Below, one piece after another: positions 37,675 through 49,735 of a stretch of DNA of 64,000 nt. Under the pieces are notes generated by a model. The model ran no database searches, was not told the DNA's origin, and saw nothing but the letters and a program-made list of their open reading frames with translations. The DNA lies in assembly GCA_020698575.1 (NCBI GenBank), contig CM036244.1, positions 29,858,034 through 29,922,033 on the forward strand, read 5' to 3'. The stretch is from Bostrychus sinensis. Its lineage: Eukaryota > Chordata > Actinopteri > Gobiiformes > Eleotridae. Each line of letters opens with the position of its first letter. Position 1 is the stretch's first letter. A program made the position numbers and the translations under genes.

Positions 37675-40387
37675 AGCTGCTTATTAAGCAACAATAAGTC
37701 ACATGACCACTTAAACCATGTGTGAGCCAGTTCAGATGAAGGGACTACAGATGATGACAGTGCAGTATGGACAGCCATGCACTTTATTCAGCACATTTAC
37801 ATCAGCTGCATATGAAAAATAAACACAAAAGAGTTGGTAGCCATTTGCCAAATCATCTTGGAATTAATGTGATTTTTTGGTGGCTAATGCAAATCCATCA
37901 ACTGACAATGTTGATGCATAACTTATTGCACTTATGGCACTTGGCATATGGCAGTATGTAGCATGTGTAGGCACTATAGTTAGGTTCAAGTATGACTGAG
38001 TGAGCAGTCAGGAGTTTCTCAAACTTTAACAAACCAACTTTATGAAAAAGAGTGGTTCCTTTGTGACTTGAACCTGAGAAAAGAAATGCAGATTTTAGGA
38101 CAAGAAAACAATTTGGATATTTCTTCCCACCACAAGAGGAAAGCAGACAATCAGATGCCAATTACTTCTAATTTGCAGTCTGCGTTTCAGTAAACAAATA
38201 GGGCTCTTGTTTCTGCAAAACAGAGAAAGTGGCAAATTCACATCTGTGGAGGGACTGCTGTCAGTCTCATCATCTCATAATGTGATTAACTCCTTAATAT
38301 AATCTGCTCAAAATCACCATCAGGTCTCATTACAAAACACAGTGTCTTACCTAATGCATGCTGTAACACCAAAAGCTCCTTTTCTGTCACAGCCTTTGAC
38401 TTGTCTTTGTTACTAAAGCTACAGGTTTTAACCTAAACAAAGAAGGTGCAGAGATTCAAATTCTGTAAAAGCCAGCTGGACCCCTGAGTGCTGTCTGTAT
38501 GCAAACTCATCTACAATGTAAATTAGCAGCGCGCTGCCGAGAAGTCTTATTATTAGTTATTTTTGATTTTTATTGAAAGCAGCTTCCAAACATTGCAGGA
38601 AAGGTTGTTAACTTCATCTACAATCCCCCAGTCCAATGTCATCATTTAAATAAAAGAGAGGAAACACTGTAAGCTTTGCCTTGTATTCCACTGGAAGTGG
38701 CTGAAGGTGAACTCTGACCTTCTGCTCGCCCTGACTCTGCATGAGTAAATTAGCCCACTGTTTTAATGTTAATGCAGAATGGAGAGGGACTAGGAAGCAT
38801 GCTGAGTGAATATTCAACACATGGTTTAGAAGTCACGTGTCAAGGTCTTTGCCAACTTTGGTAAAAAAAAGCTGCCTTATTCTCACTGATCACACCAGAA
38901 ATCTATGTCCCATTAAAACAAACACAACACAGGCCAAACTCAGAACATACCACAGATACACATTGTATACAGATATATTTCAGTCTTGTGTCTGTGGATG
39001 CACGTTTGCTTCCAGCTGAAAAACACCCTGGCTTTAATAGCATCTCATGCAATTTTCATGACGTCCATTTATCACATTTTGATATGGCAGCACTGTACAC
39101 AGGCGGTAATATCTACCTGCCATTGTCAGCCATCTGCAGGCTGGCCCTGCTCATTCTGCTCCCAGGCATTATGTGGGCCGTGCACTGGGACACAGACACA
39201 GACATTTTTTTACACTAACAGCTCTGGCTCTTTTGCCTGGCGATCCCTACTGAGGAGCTGTAGTCCTGCGATAACACTCTGGCCATCAACAATGATCTCA
39301 ACGTCTTTAACAAAAGGCAACCTAGGAGCAGCACACCACCACTCCCCCTGTCCCATCACTGCTATCCATCTCTGCTCACTTGGCTGGACATCCAATAACA
39401 TCCAATAGCTGTTGCTCCAAATTTCCAACTAAGCAGCCATAATTCTGCTCCACACTAACTGATGTAAGGACGTGGGCACAATACACATCAGGCCTGCAAG
39501 GGTCATGGACAAAAAACAAAAAAACAAAACAAAACAAAACAACAACACACAAAACAAGCAAGAGTTTTGCAACACAGACAGCACTGTCTCCTCCCAGCCA
39601 CACAGAGAGAGAAGGGGGAGCCTGCTCACAATAAGAATGCCTCATTACCACTGTTTATCTTAAGCTGGATTAATACGACAGAAAGGCAATGTTTTTGTTT
39701 GGCAGGAAACAACATGCTCTGTGTCTTTTGTGCAGTGTGATACAGGGACATTCTTATTGTCATTTCTTATTACAACTTGTTTTCTACTCAGAATGAGACA
39801 CACCACCCACTGGTGTCACCATATCACCAGTGTTTTACTGCTACCCTCTGTAATAATTCAGGTGCTTCTCACAGAATGTGATTTGTTTTTTTGTAGATTT
39901 AGTAAACACTGCTGCTTTAGAGTTCCCTTCAGTGATTGTGAGTGTATGACCAGCTGAAGGGAGGCGAGAGGTGCTCTTGGTTTACGGCTGTGGATGAAAC
40001 AGAGGGAGATGGGTAGCAGGAGTCACTCTCTCTATGACTGCTTCTCTTCATGTGGGACACCAATGTCAAGGATGAATCAGGGCTGTCTCAGTGATTGAAT
40101 ACAACTGTCTGAGCAAACAGACACAAGAAAGTCATGCATTCATTCAGAGCTGCTGTCAATCTGACCTTGACATCTTCACATGTTTCTCTACAATGACAAG
40201 GGACACCTTTACTGTATATAATTACCATTGGCTTGTTTGGAACATATTTTTATGATAGACACTCTGTCAGGTGTGACAGTATGAAATTTGTTTTGTTTTA
40301 TTTTTTTTCTGGCCACCCTCAACTCTACATTATAAGCCCTGCCTCCTCACTTTCCACATGAGCTGAGCTGAAAGTGTTTTATTTTTA
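37675..40387. other. Gene-free stretch
   Basis: No gene found. The 140-codon ORF at 38986-39408 and the 91-codon minus ORF at 39376-39651 overlap each other, and the latter covers a low-complexity tract. Confidence 0.5.
39511..39556. repeat. (AAAAC)n simple repeat
   Basis: A-rich AAAAC units, slightly irregular. Confidence 0.85.
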
Positions 40388-40560
40388 ATGTTTCCCTTAC
40401 GGGGTCACCACAGTAAACCATCTGCCTCATAGGGTGCAGTGATTTCCAAATTAATTTGACATAGGTTTCATGTCAGATGCTTTAATGGGGCAGCCATCTC
40501 TATTTACCCAGGCTTGGGACTGGCATAAAGAGCACACTGGCTTGTGACCCTCTGTGGCTG
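40388..40560 (+). repeat. Dispersed repeat family A, best copy
   Basis: Begins GTTTCCCTTACGGGGTCACC, then CATAGGGTGCAGTGATT, TGTCAGATGC, ATTTACCCAGGCTTGGGAC and ends AGCACACTGGCTTGTGACC-type sequence plus TGTGGCTGGAT. It is the longest of five copies in the window. The class (SINE or MITE) is not established here. Confidence 0.65.
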
Positions 40561-40984
40561 GATAATGAGAAATGAACTAAAAGAAAACGTGAAGAATACA
40601 ACACTGATAGATTTATTGCAGCTGATGGAGATAGGTTGCACAGCTGAAAGTAAAAGTCAAAAGTAAAGTGATGTCACAGAATGAGGAACAGAAGCTGAAA
40701 TTGTTATCATTTTGGACAAAGGCTCCTCTCTCCTCCTGTGAGCTGACGCAGCCCCACAGCAGTCTCTGCCTGCGGCTCATCCCCTGGAGGTGAAGAGACA
40801 AGCGCTGGGTCCTCAGGTAGAGAGAGGCAACAGAGCACTCAGCCCGGCCTCCTCACAGTGTCTCCATCAAACACTCTGACTAGTTCTCCTCTGCTCCTGT
40901 GATCTGTCCTGATCTCTGAACTCCTGCACCCACACAACTCTGACCACCAGGAGATCTAAACATCATCTGACCAGGATCCTGGCT
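40561..40984. other. Unassigned sequence between repeats
   Basis: A GC-richer patch (40725-40960), possibly the diverged body of the SINE whose tail follows. No gene seen. Confidence 0.35.
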
Positions 40985-41115
40985 CAAGATCTGGAGAAGG
41001 GTCCCTGGGCGCTGAACTGTGGTCGCCTACTGCTCCTGACAGGTTGCCCCAGCTGCATTGAAGGATGGATCAAATGCAGAGAACAAATTTCCCTACAGGG
41101 ACAATAGAGTAAACC
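40985..41115 (+). mobile_element. SINE 3' tail fragment
   Basis: CTGGGCGCTGAACTGTGG, CTACTGCTCCTGACAG, GGATCAAATGCAGAG and AATTTCCCTACAGGGACAAT in this order match the conserved 3' part of a SINE common in percomorph fish, which normally ends in an AATAAAGT-like tail (here AATAGAGTAAA). The tRNA-derived head is not recognisable upstream. Confidence 0.6.
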
Positions 41116-41175
41116 TTACCTTACTTTAGCACACAAATGTACTTTTTGTTTTTAGTCTTTCCCTCCACTTCTTCC

Positions 41176-41310
41176 TCCTATAGGGTGCAGTGATTCACAA
41201 ATTGGCATTCGTTTCACAACAGATGCCTTTCCTGATGCAACTCTTTCATTTATCTGGGTTTTGGGCTGACACAAAGAGTACGCTGGCCTGTGGCCCCCTA
41301 TGGCTGGATT
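41176..41310 (+). repeat. Dispersed repeat family A, copy 3
   Basis: Shares ATAGGGTGCAGTGATT, CAGATGCCTTTCCTGATGCA, TTTATCTGGGTTTTGGGCTG and CCCTATGGCTGGATT with the copy at 40388-40560. The two are direct repeats flanking the SINE tail, about 790 bp apart. Confidence 0.65.
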
Positions 41311-44300
41311 AATTTAACTCACTAATGACTAACAGAATTTATTTTTGAATCCTCAACCTTTTTCCATTATATCTCAGTCTAAAATTATAAGGACAATGAT
41401 TGAACATATTCTTGGAGCCTGTGCTAAAGTCTTTAGAACTAACTGTTCTCACAGTGGTTATAGGTAAATACATTTTCAACTGACAGCTAAAGGCTGAAGT
41501 GAAACTTGGCTGCAGCTTTAATAAAAAAAAATAATAATAATAATAAAAATAAAAAAAACTACCAGTAACAGGAAAGAAAGACTATTTTTATACTAAAATG
41601 AAAACAGTAAATTCATTTTAAGACATTTTCAGAAATAAACCGAAATTGCTGGCTTGTGTCCTATCTATGTTTAGTCTCCTAAAACAACTAACAACTTTGA
41701 CTTGATTATTGCTGTCCATTCCCTTGTCATAGACCTTTTTTTTTTTATTCTTCTGATAAACACTCTATTTGCTCTGTCCTTATGCATCACATTCTGTTGT
41801 TTCTGAGACTATTTTCCTTTTGGACTTTTCAAATTTCATCAGATCTCATCTAACATCTCTGATTGGTGCAGATCTGCTGATATGCAAATGACATCCACAC
41901 AATTTTCTCTGCTGTCTGGAGAATAGATTGGACTTGAAATAAGGAAGGAACGGCACCATTTGTAGTTGTTTTAAAGCAGGCATTTTTAGAAACTGTGCTC
42001 TGTGACAGAAACCAAAAAGCGCTCTCTCTCTAAGCCGCCTGTCCCATTGATAATTTGTGTGTTTATTCAAATAGTTTTCAAGTATGCTGTTGTTTTGTTC
42101 ACTTGACATCTTTCTTTGCTGGAAAAATAATGACTATAGTTGCAACAGACTTAAGTAATATGGTATTAGGGATGGCACTATGTGCTGAATTTCATTAAAT
42201 CAAGGAGTCACAGCAAACTGTGTCTGGTTGATCTCGCCACACTAAATATATTCTTGTTTTCTCACCAGAGTCACATCTCAAAGTACACAGGTTGAAAAGA
42301 GCAAAGACTTTACAGCCTAGTTTTTTCTGAGTTTTATAAAAATGTGTGTGACATATCAGTCACTACTTCTACTTCTATTTGTGACTTCTTTAGTCACTAT
42401 TACTTCTGCTTCTCCTTGCTTAACACACTTTACCATGTAACTGTGCTACTTTTGGGACACTTGACTTGTGTCGGTAGATTTGTGATGCAGATATCTTTGG
42501 TGTTCATCTGCAACCTCTGCAACAGTAAAAACTGCTGTCAAACCAATATAGTATAATAATAAATAATATACATGGCCAAAGTGTTCACATTTTAAATCAC
42601 TGAAACAACATAACAAAGTTAAGAGAAACGTTCTGTTTCCACTTCTGCTCTCCTGCACAGCCTCAGCATGTCATGTCCAGGATATGTGTTTTTGATTGAA
42701 CGAGTAGTTTACAAGTATTTAATTATTTTCATTAATTACTGTCTACTGTAAACATAAAAATAAACTCAAACTTACTAAATTATTACTAAAAAGGTGTATA
42801 GCATATACAGCAGCAGCAGACTTCAATGACCATGTCTGCATCGGTTTGTTAGCTCTTTACTTACGTTACCTACAATAAACCATAAATTGCTCCTTCAATA
42901 CAGAATGGGTTGTATGTTAACAGAAGTTACAAAGAGAGACCAAAAGAATAATCTTATCTCAGTATTTTATCCACATTCCAACTCCAAGCCAAATACAATA
43001 TGTTTAGTAAAACCTCCTTACTCCTTATACTACATTAGCCACACGTTACAACATTTCAAAGTATTTATAGGTGTTCTTCATTCTGTGGCTAAAGTGTCAT
43101 ATCTATCAAGTTGAGAGTAAAACCTTCAATGTATGGTCTGTGTGAGTTCATGCATCAGTGGGGCATAAAGTTGTAGTATTTTGAGTATTTTAGTTTAGTT
43201 TTTAACCAATGCACTGCATAGCCATGTATAGGTTATATACAGTACATGTACCTAAAAGTCCAACTTCAACTCCTTCCATCCAGATACAGGCTGTCTTTTC
43301 TTTTAAATGGCTGAGTTATTTAAATGGATATACAGTAAATGTTTTCCTACACTATTGAGCAGAGTGAAAAGCAGTGATGGAAATGGCTTGTGAAGAAAAC
43401 AGAGGAGAGAAAAGGTGTTGGATGCCTCTGGCAGAATAAGCTGTGCTCTTTTATCATGGTGCCGGTCAGAACAGCCCTTTGGTGTTCAGCATGGCAGACA
43501 CTCACATGTGAAGATGTATCAGAGACACTGAGAGGACCCTGTGTGCCCTGGACCACATGGCCAGGTCACCATTCTACAAACTGGTGCCATGGAAATGTCA
43601 CAGCCTGGTCCTGGTCTGGTCAGAGTGAGCTGAGAGTGGAGGGAGGACAAGTTAAATGTTGGCCCCTTTTTGTTCCTCTGTCACCAAACAACCACAGGAG
43701 TCAGTGGAGAATGCTGCACTGTGGGAGGGACAGCACAACATGAAACAAACTACTGCCCAGTCCAGCAGAAGGAACATCAACATCACTGCAACATCACTTT
43801 AAAACAAACATGATACACTACAACAGAATAATACACTTGGGAGTGGTGTGAATATGGTCACATGCTCTGCTGTTCAAAACCTTCCAGGATGTCTGCCAGG
43901 CCACTTGGGCCACTTTAGGTTTGACACACAAAAGGTAGTGACAATGCAGATGTTAAAAGGTAAACAGCTGTGTAAATGTTGTTACTTTGGGCCATTGGTA
44001 ACACCAGGACTTGTTTTGCTTATGCTTTTATGCTAAAAATTAAAGGTAGAGTCAAACTTTGAGTAATCTGTCGCTATTGTTTATTATTTCATTATGTCCT
44101 TGGCGCAGTGATGATGTTTATACATTTGGAAAGTAGATTATTATGCTAACCTGAAGTACATTTCTGAGGCAACAACTCCAACACATTCAGAGCACAAATG
44201 TATAGGAGGGCAGCTGCACATTTTAGCTTCATTCAGTGTCTCCAGCACTAATGCATGTGCCTTTGAGGTTCAGCCTCACTCCTCATTCCATAGCAGATGA

Positions 44301-45082
44301 TAAAACCCTGTGCACAATAATATGTTTACAGCTAAATACAGACTGTTGTGGTTGATCAAGAGAAAAGTCAGTAAACTTAAATATGGTTCACTCAAGGAAA
44401 AAAGCAAACCCAGTCTGAACCACCAACTGAACATGATACATGTAAATGAACTGCAAATCTGTGTTTGAGATTGAGTTCACAGGAAATGCAGATTTTTCAG
44501 CTTTATCCAAGTTCTCCTTCTGGAGGAGAGGAAAGTCTTGTACAGGATTTACACCACTACACTGCACTGAATCTTCTGATGTAACAATAAAATGGCACTC
44601 TTCCATAAACAACCTCAGTCCAGCACACATTATCTTTATGTTTTTACAGCCTTTTACCACAAAGGGACTGATGTCTGCATCTGCACTCAGTGAACCTCAA
44701 TCTGCACATATTCAGCTGCAGACTGCAGTCTCCCCTTCGATTAATCGCCCACTGATCTCACAGTTTATCAACACACTCAAGATTTAGTGAAGCATTTCCA
44801 GGGCGCGGGCTGCCCGGGGCCGGCCACTGAGACAGGATCGAAGACCATGCTCTGGCTCACTGACTGTGATTGTGCTGCGTTGAGAGAACTGAGAGAACCC
44901 ACCCAGCCAAACTGTAATGACACGACACATTATCAATATTATTGTTATAATGAAATCACACACTACCTCAGAGGTTTCACTGTGATATTTAAACTGAAAC
45001 GCTACTGTAAAATATAAAATAGGAACTTCACCCTTTTTTTTTTTTTTTGCATATATTGATTATGGAAAAAAAAATCACAATG
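41311..45082. other. Gene-free stretch
   Basis: Contains an (ATA/AAT)n tract at 41521-41560 and a C/G-rich patch at 44800-44825. The 117-codon ORF at 43390-43743 and the 113-codon ORF at 44446-44787 have no recognised domain. Confidence 0.5.
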
Positions 45083-45202
45083 CAGCCACAGAGGGTCACA
45101 AGCCAGTGTGCTCTTTTTGCCAGTCCAAACCTAGACAAAAAGAGGAAGGGCATCTGGCATAAATACTATGCCAAAACACTGCACTGAATCACTGCACCCT
45201 TT
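45083..45202 (-). repeat. Dispersed repeat family A, copy 4 (inverted)
   Basis: AGCCACAGAGGGTCACAAGC, GTGTGCTCTTTTTGCCAGTC and GGGCATCTGGCAT read as the reverse complement of the 40388-40560 copy. Confidence 0.65.
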
Positions 45203-45573
45203 TAAGCTGATGATTTGCAATGGCTTCGCCGAACAGTAAGAGAAAGATGATGAAAGAAGAATCACAATAAGTCTGTTAACATAAGTGGCCAATAAACAGC
45301 TTGTAAGCAGGTTACGCAACCTTGCTACTTTTAGATGACTGCATTTACAAGCAGTTTTATGAATATTAGATTACAATGGTGGTATTAAATCCCCTAACTA
45401 TTACAAGCTGCCCATTAAAATGCAATGAGCTATTCTATTTTTAATTTTACACCACTTGAAAAGAGTGACAGGAGGGGAGTAAATATGTCGCCACCTCATC
45501 TTTCACAACAGACACAACAAACAAGAGGATGCACAGCAAGGGTCAGAAATAACGTAGGTTTAAAACTAAAATG

Positions 45574-46170
45574 GAGGAGGACTATTGGTTGGCCTCAAAA
45601 AGGTTCTGGCAAACCGTCCGGGGAAGCAGTGCTTCACTAACACTGTTTACAGTGGAGGTGGGGAGCTGTTGACCTCGACTGGGGATGTTGTCGGGCGGTG
45701 GAAGGAATACTTTGAGAATCTCCTCAATCCCACCAACACGCCTTCTGTAGAGGAAGCAGAGGCTGGGAACCCAGAGGTGGATTTGACCATCACCTAGGCT
45801 GAAGTCGCTGAGGTGTTCAAAAAGCTCCTTGGTGGCAGGGCAGCAGGGGGGGATGAGATCTACCCTGAGTACCTAAAGTGTCTGAATGTTGTGGGGCTGT
45901 CTTGGTTGACACGTCTCTGCAACATTGCATGGCGGTCGGGGACAGTGCCTCTGGACTGGCAAACTGGGGTGGTGGTCCCTCTTTTCAAGAAGGGGGACTG
46001 GAAAGTGTATTCCAACTACAGAGGATCACACTCCTCAGTCTCCCTGGGAAAGTCTGTTCCAGGGTACTGGAGAGGAGAATTCGGCCGACAGTCGAACCTC
46101 GATTTCAGAAGCAACAATGTGGTTTTGGTCCTTTTCATGGAACAGTGGACCAGCACTATACCCTCTATAG
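45574..46170 (+). pseudogene. Rex3 reverse transcriptase, N-terminal part (broken)
   Basis: In intact elements this domain copies the element's RNA at the nicked target. Here the reading starts with a tryptophan-rich ASKRFWQTV stretch, shifts frame near 45620, then continues with FTNTVYSGGGELLTSTGDVV, WKEYFENLLNP and PEVDLTIT to a TAG at 45795. The same frame resumes with FKKLLGGRAAGGDEI, YPEYLKCLNVVGLSWL, WRSGTVPLDWQTGVVVPLF and KKGDW. A second shift near 46020 leads to ITLLSLPGKVCSRVLERR and QCGF. These are fingers/palm motifs ahead of the catalytic core. The frame is cut at 46170 by the hAT insertion. Confidence 0.85.
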
Positions 46171-46569
46171 CAGGGGTCAGCAAGTTTGATTGCAGTCGGG
46201 CTGAATAAATTTTGAACCACCAGGTGGCGGGCCACATGAATGGACATGAAAGACAGCGGCCCCAATTACGCATAGTTATTAAGTAATAGAAAACTAAAAC
46301 CATGACTGAGAGCTGTATGCTTGCAAATAGGATCTTACAGTGGCCCCATTTACCCATAACTCTGTGGGGTTACATGTCATCAAGTAATAGCAGACTAAAA
46401 TCATGACAGAGAGCTGTATGCTTGCATATATGGTCTTACAGCAGCCCTGTTCTTTAATAGCTCCACTGAAATAAATGCTCTTAACTAATAGTAACTAATA
46501 CCAGTGAATATCAGCTTGAAGTTGAAATGGGCCAATTTTGGCCTGCGGGCAAGGGGTTGCTGATCCCTC
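46171..46569 (+). mobile_element. hAT (Charlie-like) element nested in the Rex3 copy
   Basis: Starts CAGGGGTCAGCAAG; the right end, inverted, reads AGGGATCAGCAAC with the outermost base changed. It is flanked by CTCTATAG (46163-46170) and CTCTATCA (46570-46577), an 8-bp duplication with two differences. It is the same family as 29214-29700. The interior carries a ~101-bp tandem duplication (about 46270-46450) with GAGAGCTGTATGCTTGCA at 46310 and 46411. Non-coding. Confidence 0.85.
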
Positions 46570-47290
46570 CTCTATCAGGTACTCAAGGGTTTATGGGAGT
46601 TTGCCCAACCAATCTACATGTGCTTTATGGATCTGGATTTGTCCCGTTGGCTTCATCAAACCAGGACCTTCAGTGTGCACTGGGGTGGTTTGCATGAGAT
46701 AGGATGAGAATCTGCACTTCCAAGTCCGAGGCCATGGTTCTTGACCGGAAAAGGGTGGCTTGCCCTCTCCGGTTCGGAGGAGCGTTCCTGCCTCAAGTAG
46801 AGGAGTTTGAGTATCTCGAGGTGTTTTTCCAAATGAGGGAAGGATGGAGAGTGAGATTCACAGGCTGATTGTTGCAGTGTGCAGTAATATGGTCGTCATA
46901 TTGGTCTGTTGTGGTGAAATGAATTTCCTCCGCAGGGTGGCTGGGCGCCTTGTAGATAGGGTGAGGAGCTTTGTCATCCAGGAGAGGCTCAGAGAAGAAC
47001 TGCTGCTCCTCACATTGTGAGGAGCCAGCTGAGGTGGCTTGGGCATCTGTTCCGGATGCCTCCTGGACGCCTCCCTGGGCAGGTGTTCCAGGCATGTCCC
47101 ACCGGGAAGAGGCCCCGGGGAAGACCATTGACATGCTGGAGGGACTATGTCTCTCGTCTGGCATGGGAATGCCTTGGGGTTCTTCCAGCTCCCCTGGAGG
47201 AAGTGTCAAGGGAGAGGTACGTCTGGGTGTCCCTGCTTGGACTGCTGCCCCCGCGACCGGCCCCGGATAAAGCGGGAGAAGATGGATGGA
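46570..47290 (+). pseudogene. Rex3 reverse transcriptase, C-terminal part (broken, catalytic core deleted)
   Basis: Continues the Rex3 reading after the hAT insertion: a CFMDLD motif ends abruptly near 46637 and is followed directly by sequence that in intact elements lies after the catalytic FADD box (LLASS-type region), so the palm segment with that aspartate pair is deleted. Then come SEAMVL-like and the conserved C-terminal stretch RWLGHLFRMPPGRLPGQVF, GKRPRGRPLTCWRDYVSRLA and WVSLLGLLPPRP in the frame beginning at 47017. Several frame changes and stops occur between. The large minus-strand ORF 46793-47365 is its antisense shadow. Confidence 0.85.
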
Positions 47291-47303
47291 TAATACTAAA
47301 ATG

Positions 47304-49686
47304 TTGATGTTTATGTTATGTTTGTTCTTACGGTTGAAAGAAGACTTGAACTTCATCAAAAACAAAAAGATCTTGCAGTCTCTGGTTCCTTTTAGATTTT
47401 ATTATACATCTTTACTGAGGCCGCACACTTCATCAGCGCTGCTCCAAATAGTTTATGTTTGACAAGGCTATGACCATTCCACAGTGACTTCAACCACAGA
47501 AAAAGCAAATTCGGGAAAAGCTAAATCTATCTGACTATACAGGATACATTTGAGTACTGTTTAAGATCAGACATCTGGATAAAGCAAACACGGTTTAATA
47601 CTATCAATATAAGTATATCAGATTACTAATTTGAAATTGGCCCCCAGGAAATTACAGGTCACAACTGCAACTAACTCTACACAGATGCCACCCCTCCATG
47701 AGGAAGCAAGAGCTCTATGTGTGATCACAGGTGGATTATGCGGAATAAACCCACTTGATTCCTCCAGAGCCCTAATCATCAGTTTGTAGGATTGCACACA
47801 ACATTATAATGTTAGTAAGTGAGCCAAAGCTTGAAAACACTACTCAGTATCAACCTCAATCCAACAAAAGAAAAAGTACATTTATTTCAGAAGTTCAAAT
47901 TATTACAGTGTCAAAAATGTCATATGTCATATATTCATTTTTAATTTGTGCTGTTTATCTGTGTAACTTGAAATAGCAAGGCTGAAGTTGACTTTGACCA
48001 TTATTTCAGTGTTGTAGACCAACTGATGGGAGTAAAGCTAAGATGACAACGTTGTTTTCACAGATGATTACTATTACTGTGCACATTTATATATGATTAG
48101 GTAATTTAACAGTTTTTCTCAAACTCACCCTAACCCTAACCCTCAGGGAGATTATAGTGGATTATTCTTTTGAAATGTATGTTGTGCAGTGCCACCATTT
48201 TTTTTATACAGAAGAACAGAATAATCTTATTCCAGCAGCTTTATAGACATGACAGCACATTAAAAGCCTTATATTTTTGAAAGATAACTAAACTTATTAT
48301 TAATTTACATTTGGATTTCCTTGGCTGTCTATGTCCATTATCCACATACATAGTGCACATTATAGGCACATGAATGAAAATGTACTTTCTGATGTCCTAT
48401 AGAGAAGAGGCATAAAAGGAGACTTGTCACTTGCAGCAGTTCTTGTGGGCCCAGATCCACTGCTGCATCATTACATGTGTCTATTCACAATAATATGATG
48501 TATTCTAATGAGCATTCTAGGCACTCCTGCAGCACTGTTATATCCAACCATGTCATATGTTTAACCTTGAATATTTACAATGGCAGTAATGAGACAATTT
48601 CATTATGGGCTGTACAGGACATCCCCAATGACACTTAATACATGAGTCCTGTAAAACACATTGAGTTCTCAGATGGTTCACTGACTACATTTAGATATTC
48701 AGAGGTGGACTGGGCTACTTGCTGTTAGGATGGTCATGTCCTGACTCATACAGAAAGACCACCTCTGTCACTGTGTGGTTTCAAATGTCTTTGTTATATT
48801 GATAAACAATTTAAAGTGATTTGGACAATGCCAAAATGCAAATGCTAGCCTGTAGCATAATCAAAATCTGAATTTGCTCCAATACCTAATGTCCAAATTT
48901 TAAGAATACTGTAGCAGTAGGGGCACTGTGACCCCTGAGTCACAACTTAATGAAAACATTGTCTCGTAGTATTTCTGATTTGCTAAAGATGTCTTGCAAA
49001 AATACAAACTACAAATTTATCTTTTAAAGCTTTTTTGGTAAAATGTGTCATTGTGTAAGCTGTGTCTCAGTCTGAACTTGGCAAACATTTAAGACATCAT
49101 GGTTCTTTTACTTTTTAATCACTTTATAAAGTGAAATATGCCTTTTACATGTATTTAGAGTCCACTGGCCATGCTTTTGGAAATGCAAAGGTTGTAAATG
49201 TACACAACTATTGGTGTCAGCTTTTTCCTGCTGCATTTAAATGGCTTCTTAGCATTGTCCCAGCTGTTGATGCATTAGCTTGAAGGTCAAAAAACTGTGT
49301 GAATTAGATTTATTTAAATGTGTGCATTTATGCATCAAACTGGGAGTGCAAGGCATGTTGCAATTAAACAATACCTTGCCTATTGACAGCACTCACAGCA
49401 TTGACTGTGCCCATGTAAATACACCTGCAAATGGCAGCCACCACTGTCATGTAAGCAGATCAAAAAGAGCACTGGGAGGAAGATGCTAATGAGTCATTTT
49501 CACAACAGCTGTGTCAATGCCTTCCTGCTGCAGTGTCCTCCACAGACTGGCTGTTGATGTTGTGCTGCTTCACCATGGGGATGGAGCAAAGGTGCAACTC
49601 TTAATTCTCTATCTATATGTTTACAAGCAGGTAAAGAATTGTTTAAGCTTAAATGATTGCCTTAGTCCAGCCTTGAAAAGTACATC
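47304..49686. other. Gene-free stretch
   Basis: Only a short telomere-like run, CCCTAACCCTAACCCT (48128-48143), stands out. No gene seen. Confidence 0.5.
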
Positions 49687-49735
49687 AATCAGGCATAGCA
49701 TTATGACCATCTGCCCATTATTGCTGGTCATAATA
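49687..49735 (+). repeat. Stem-loop repeat family C, copy 3
   Basis: ATTATGACCA (49700-49709) pairs with TGGTCATAAT (49725-49734) around TCTGCCCATTATTGC. The left exterior AATCAGGCATAGC matches the family's GGCATAAC arm. A short CAATA run follows. Confidence 0.65.

Larger units (their letters stand above)
45574..47294 (+). mobile_element. 5'-truncated Rex3-type (RTE-clade) retroposon
   Basis: A retroposed copy carrying the reverse-transcriptase half of the element, bounded by a 9-bp target duplication ACTAAAATG (45565-45573 and 47295-47303). This is the signature of target-primed insertion. The 3' end is a short GATGGATGGATA tail, as expected of Rex3-like elements. 45957-45976 matches, with one mismatch, the conserved site used to amplify Rex3 from fish. 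A hAT element (46171-46569) later split it. The copy is 5'-truncated, carries several frameshifts, an in-frame stop and an internal deletion, and is dead. Confidence 0.88.

Noticed and set aside
42164..42190. TTAGGGATGGCACTATG, like a hAT terminus
   Set aside because: Only a partial match, with no inverted partner or target duplication nearby.
43390..43743. 117-codon ORF rich in tryptophan and cysteine
   Set aside because: No recognised domain; composition fits a chance frame through a slightly GC-richer patch. I could not exclude an exon without transcript data.
46793..47365. 190-codon open frame on the minus strand, the longest in the window
   Set aside because: It is antisense to the C-terminal part of the Rex3 reverse transcriptase and owes its openness to the GC-rich codons of that strand.
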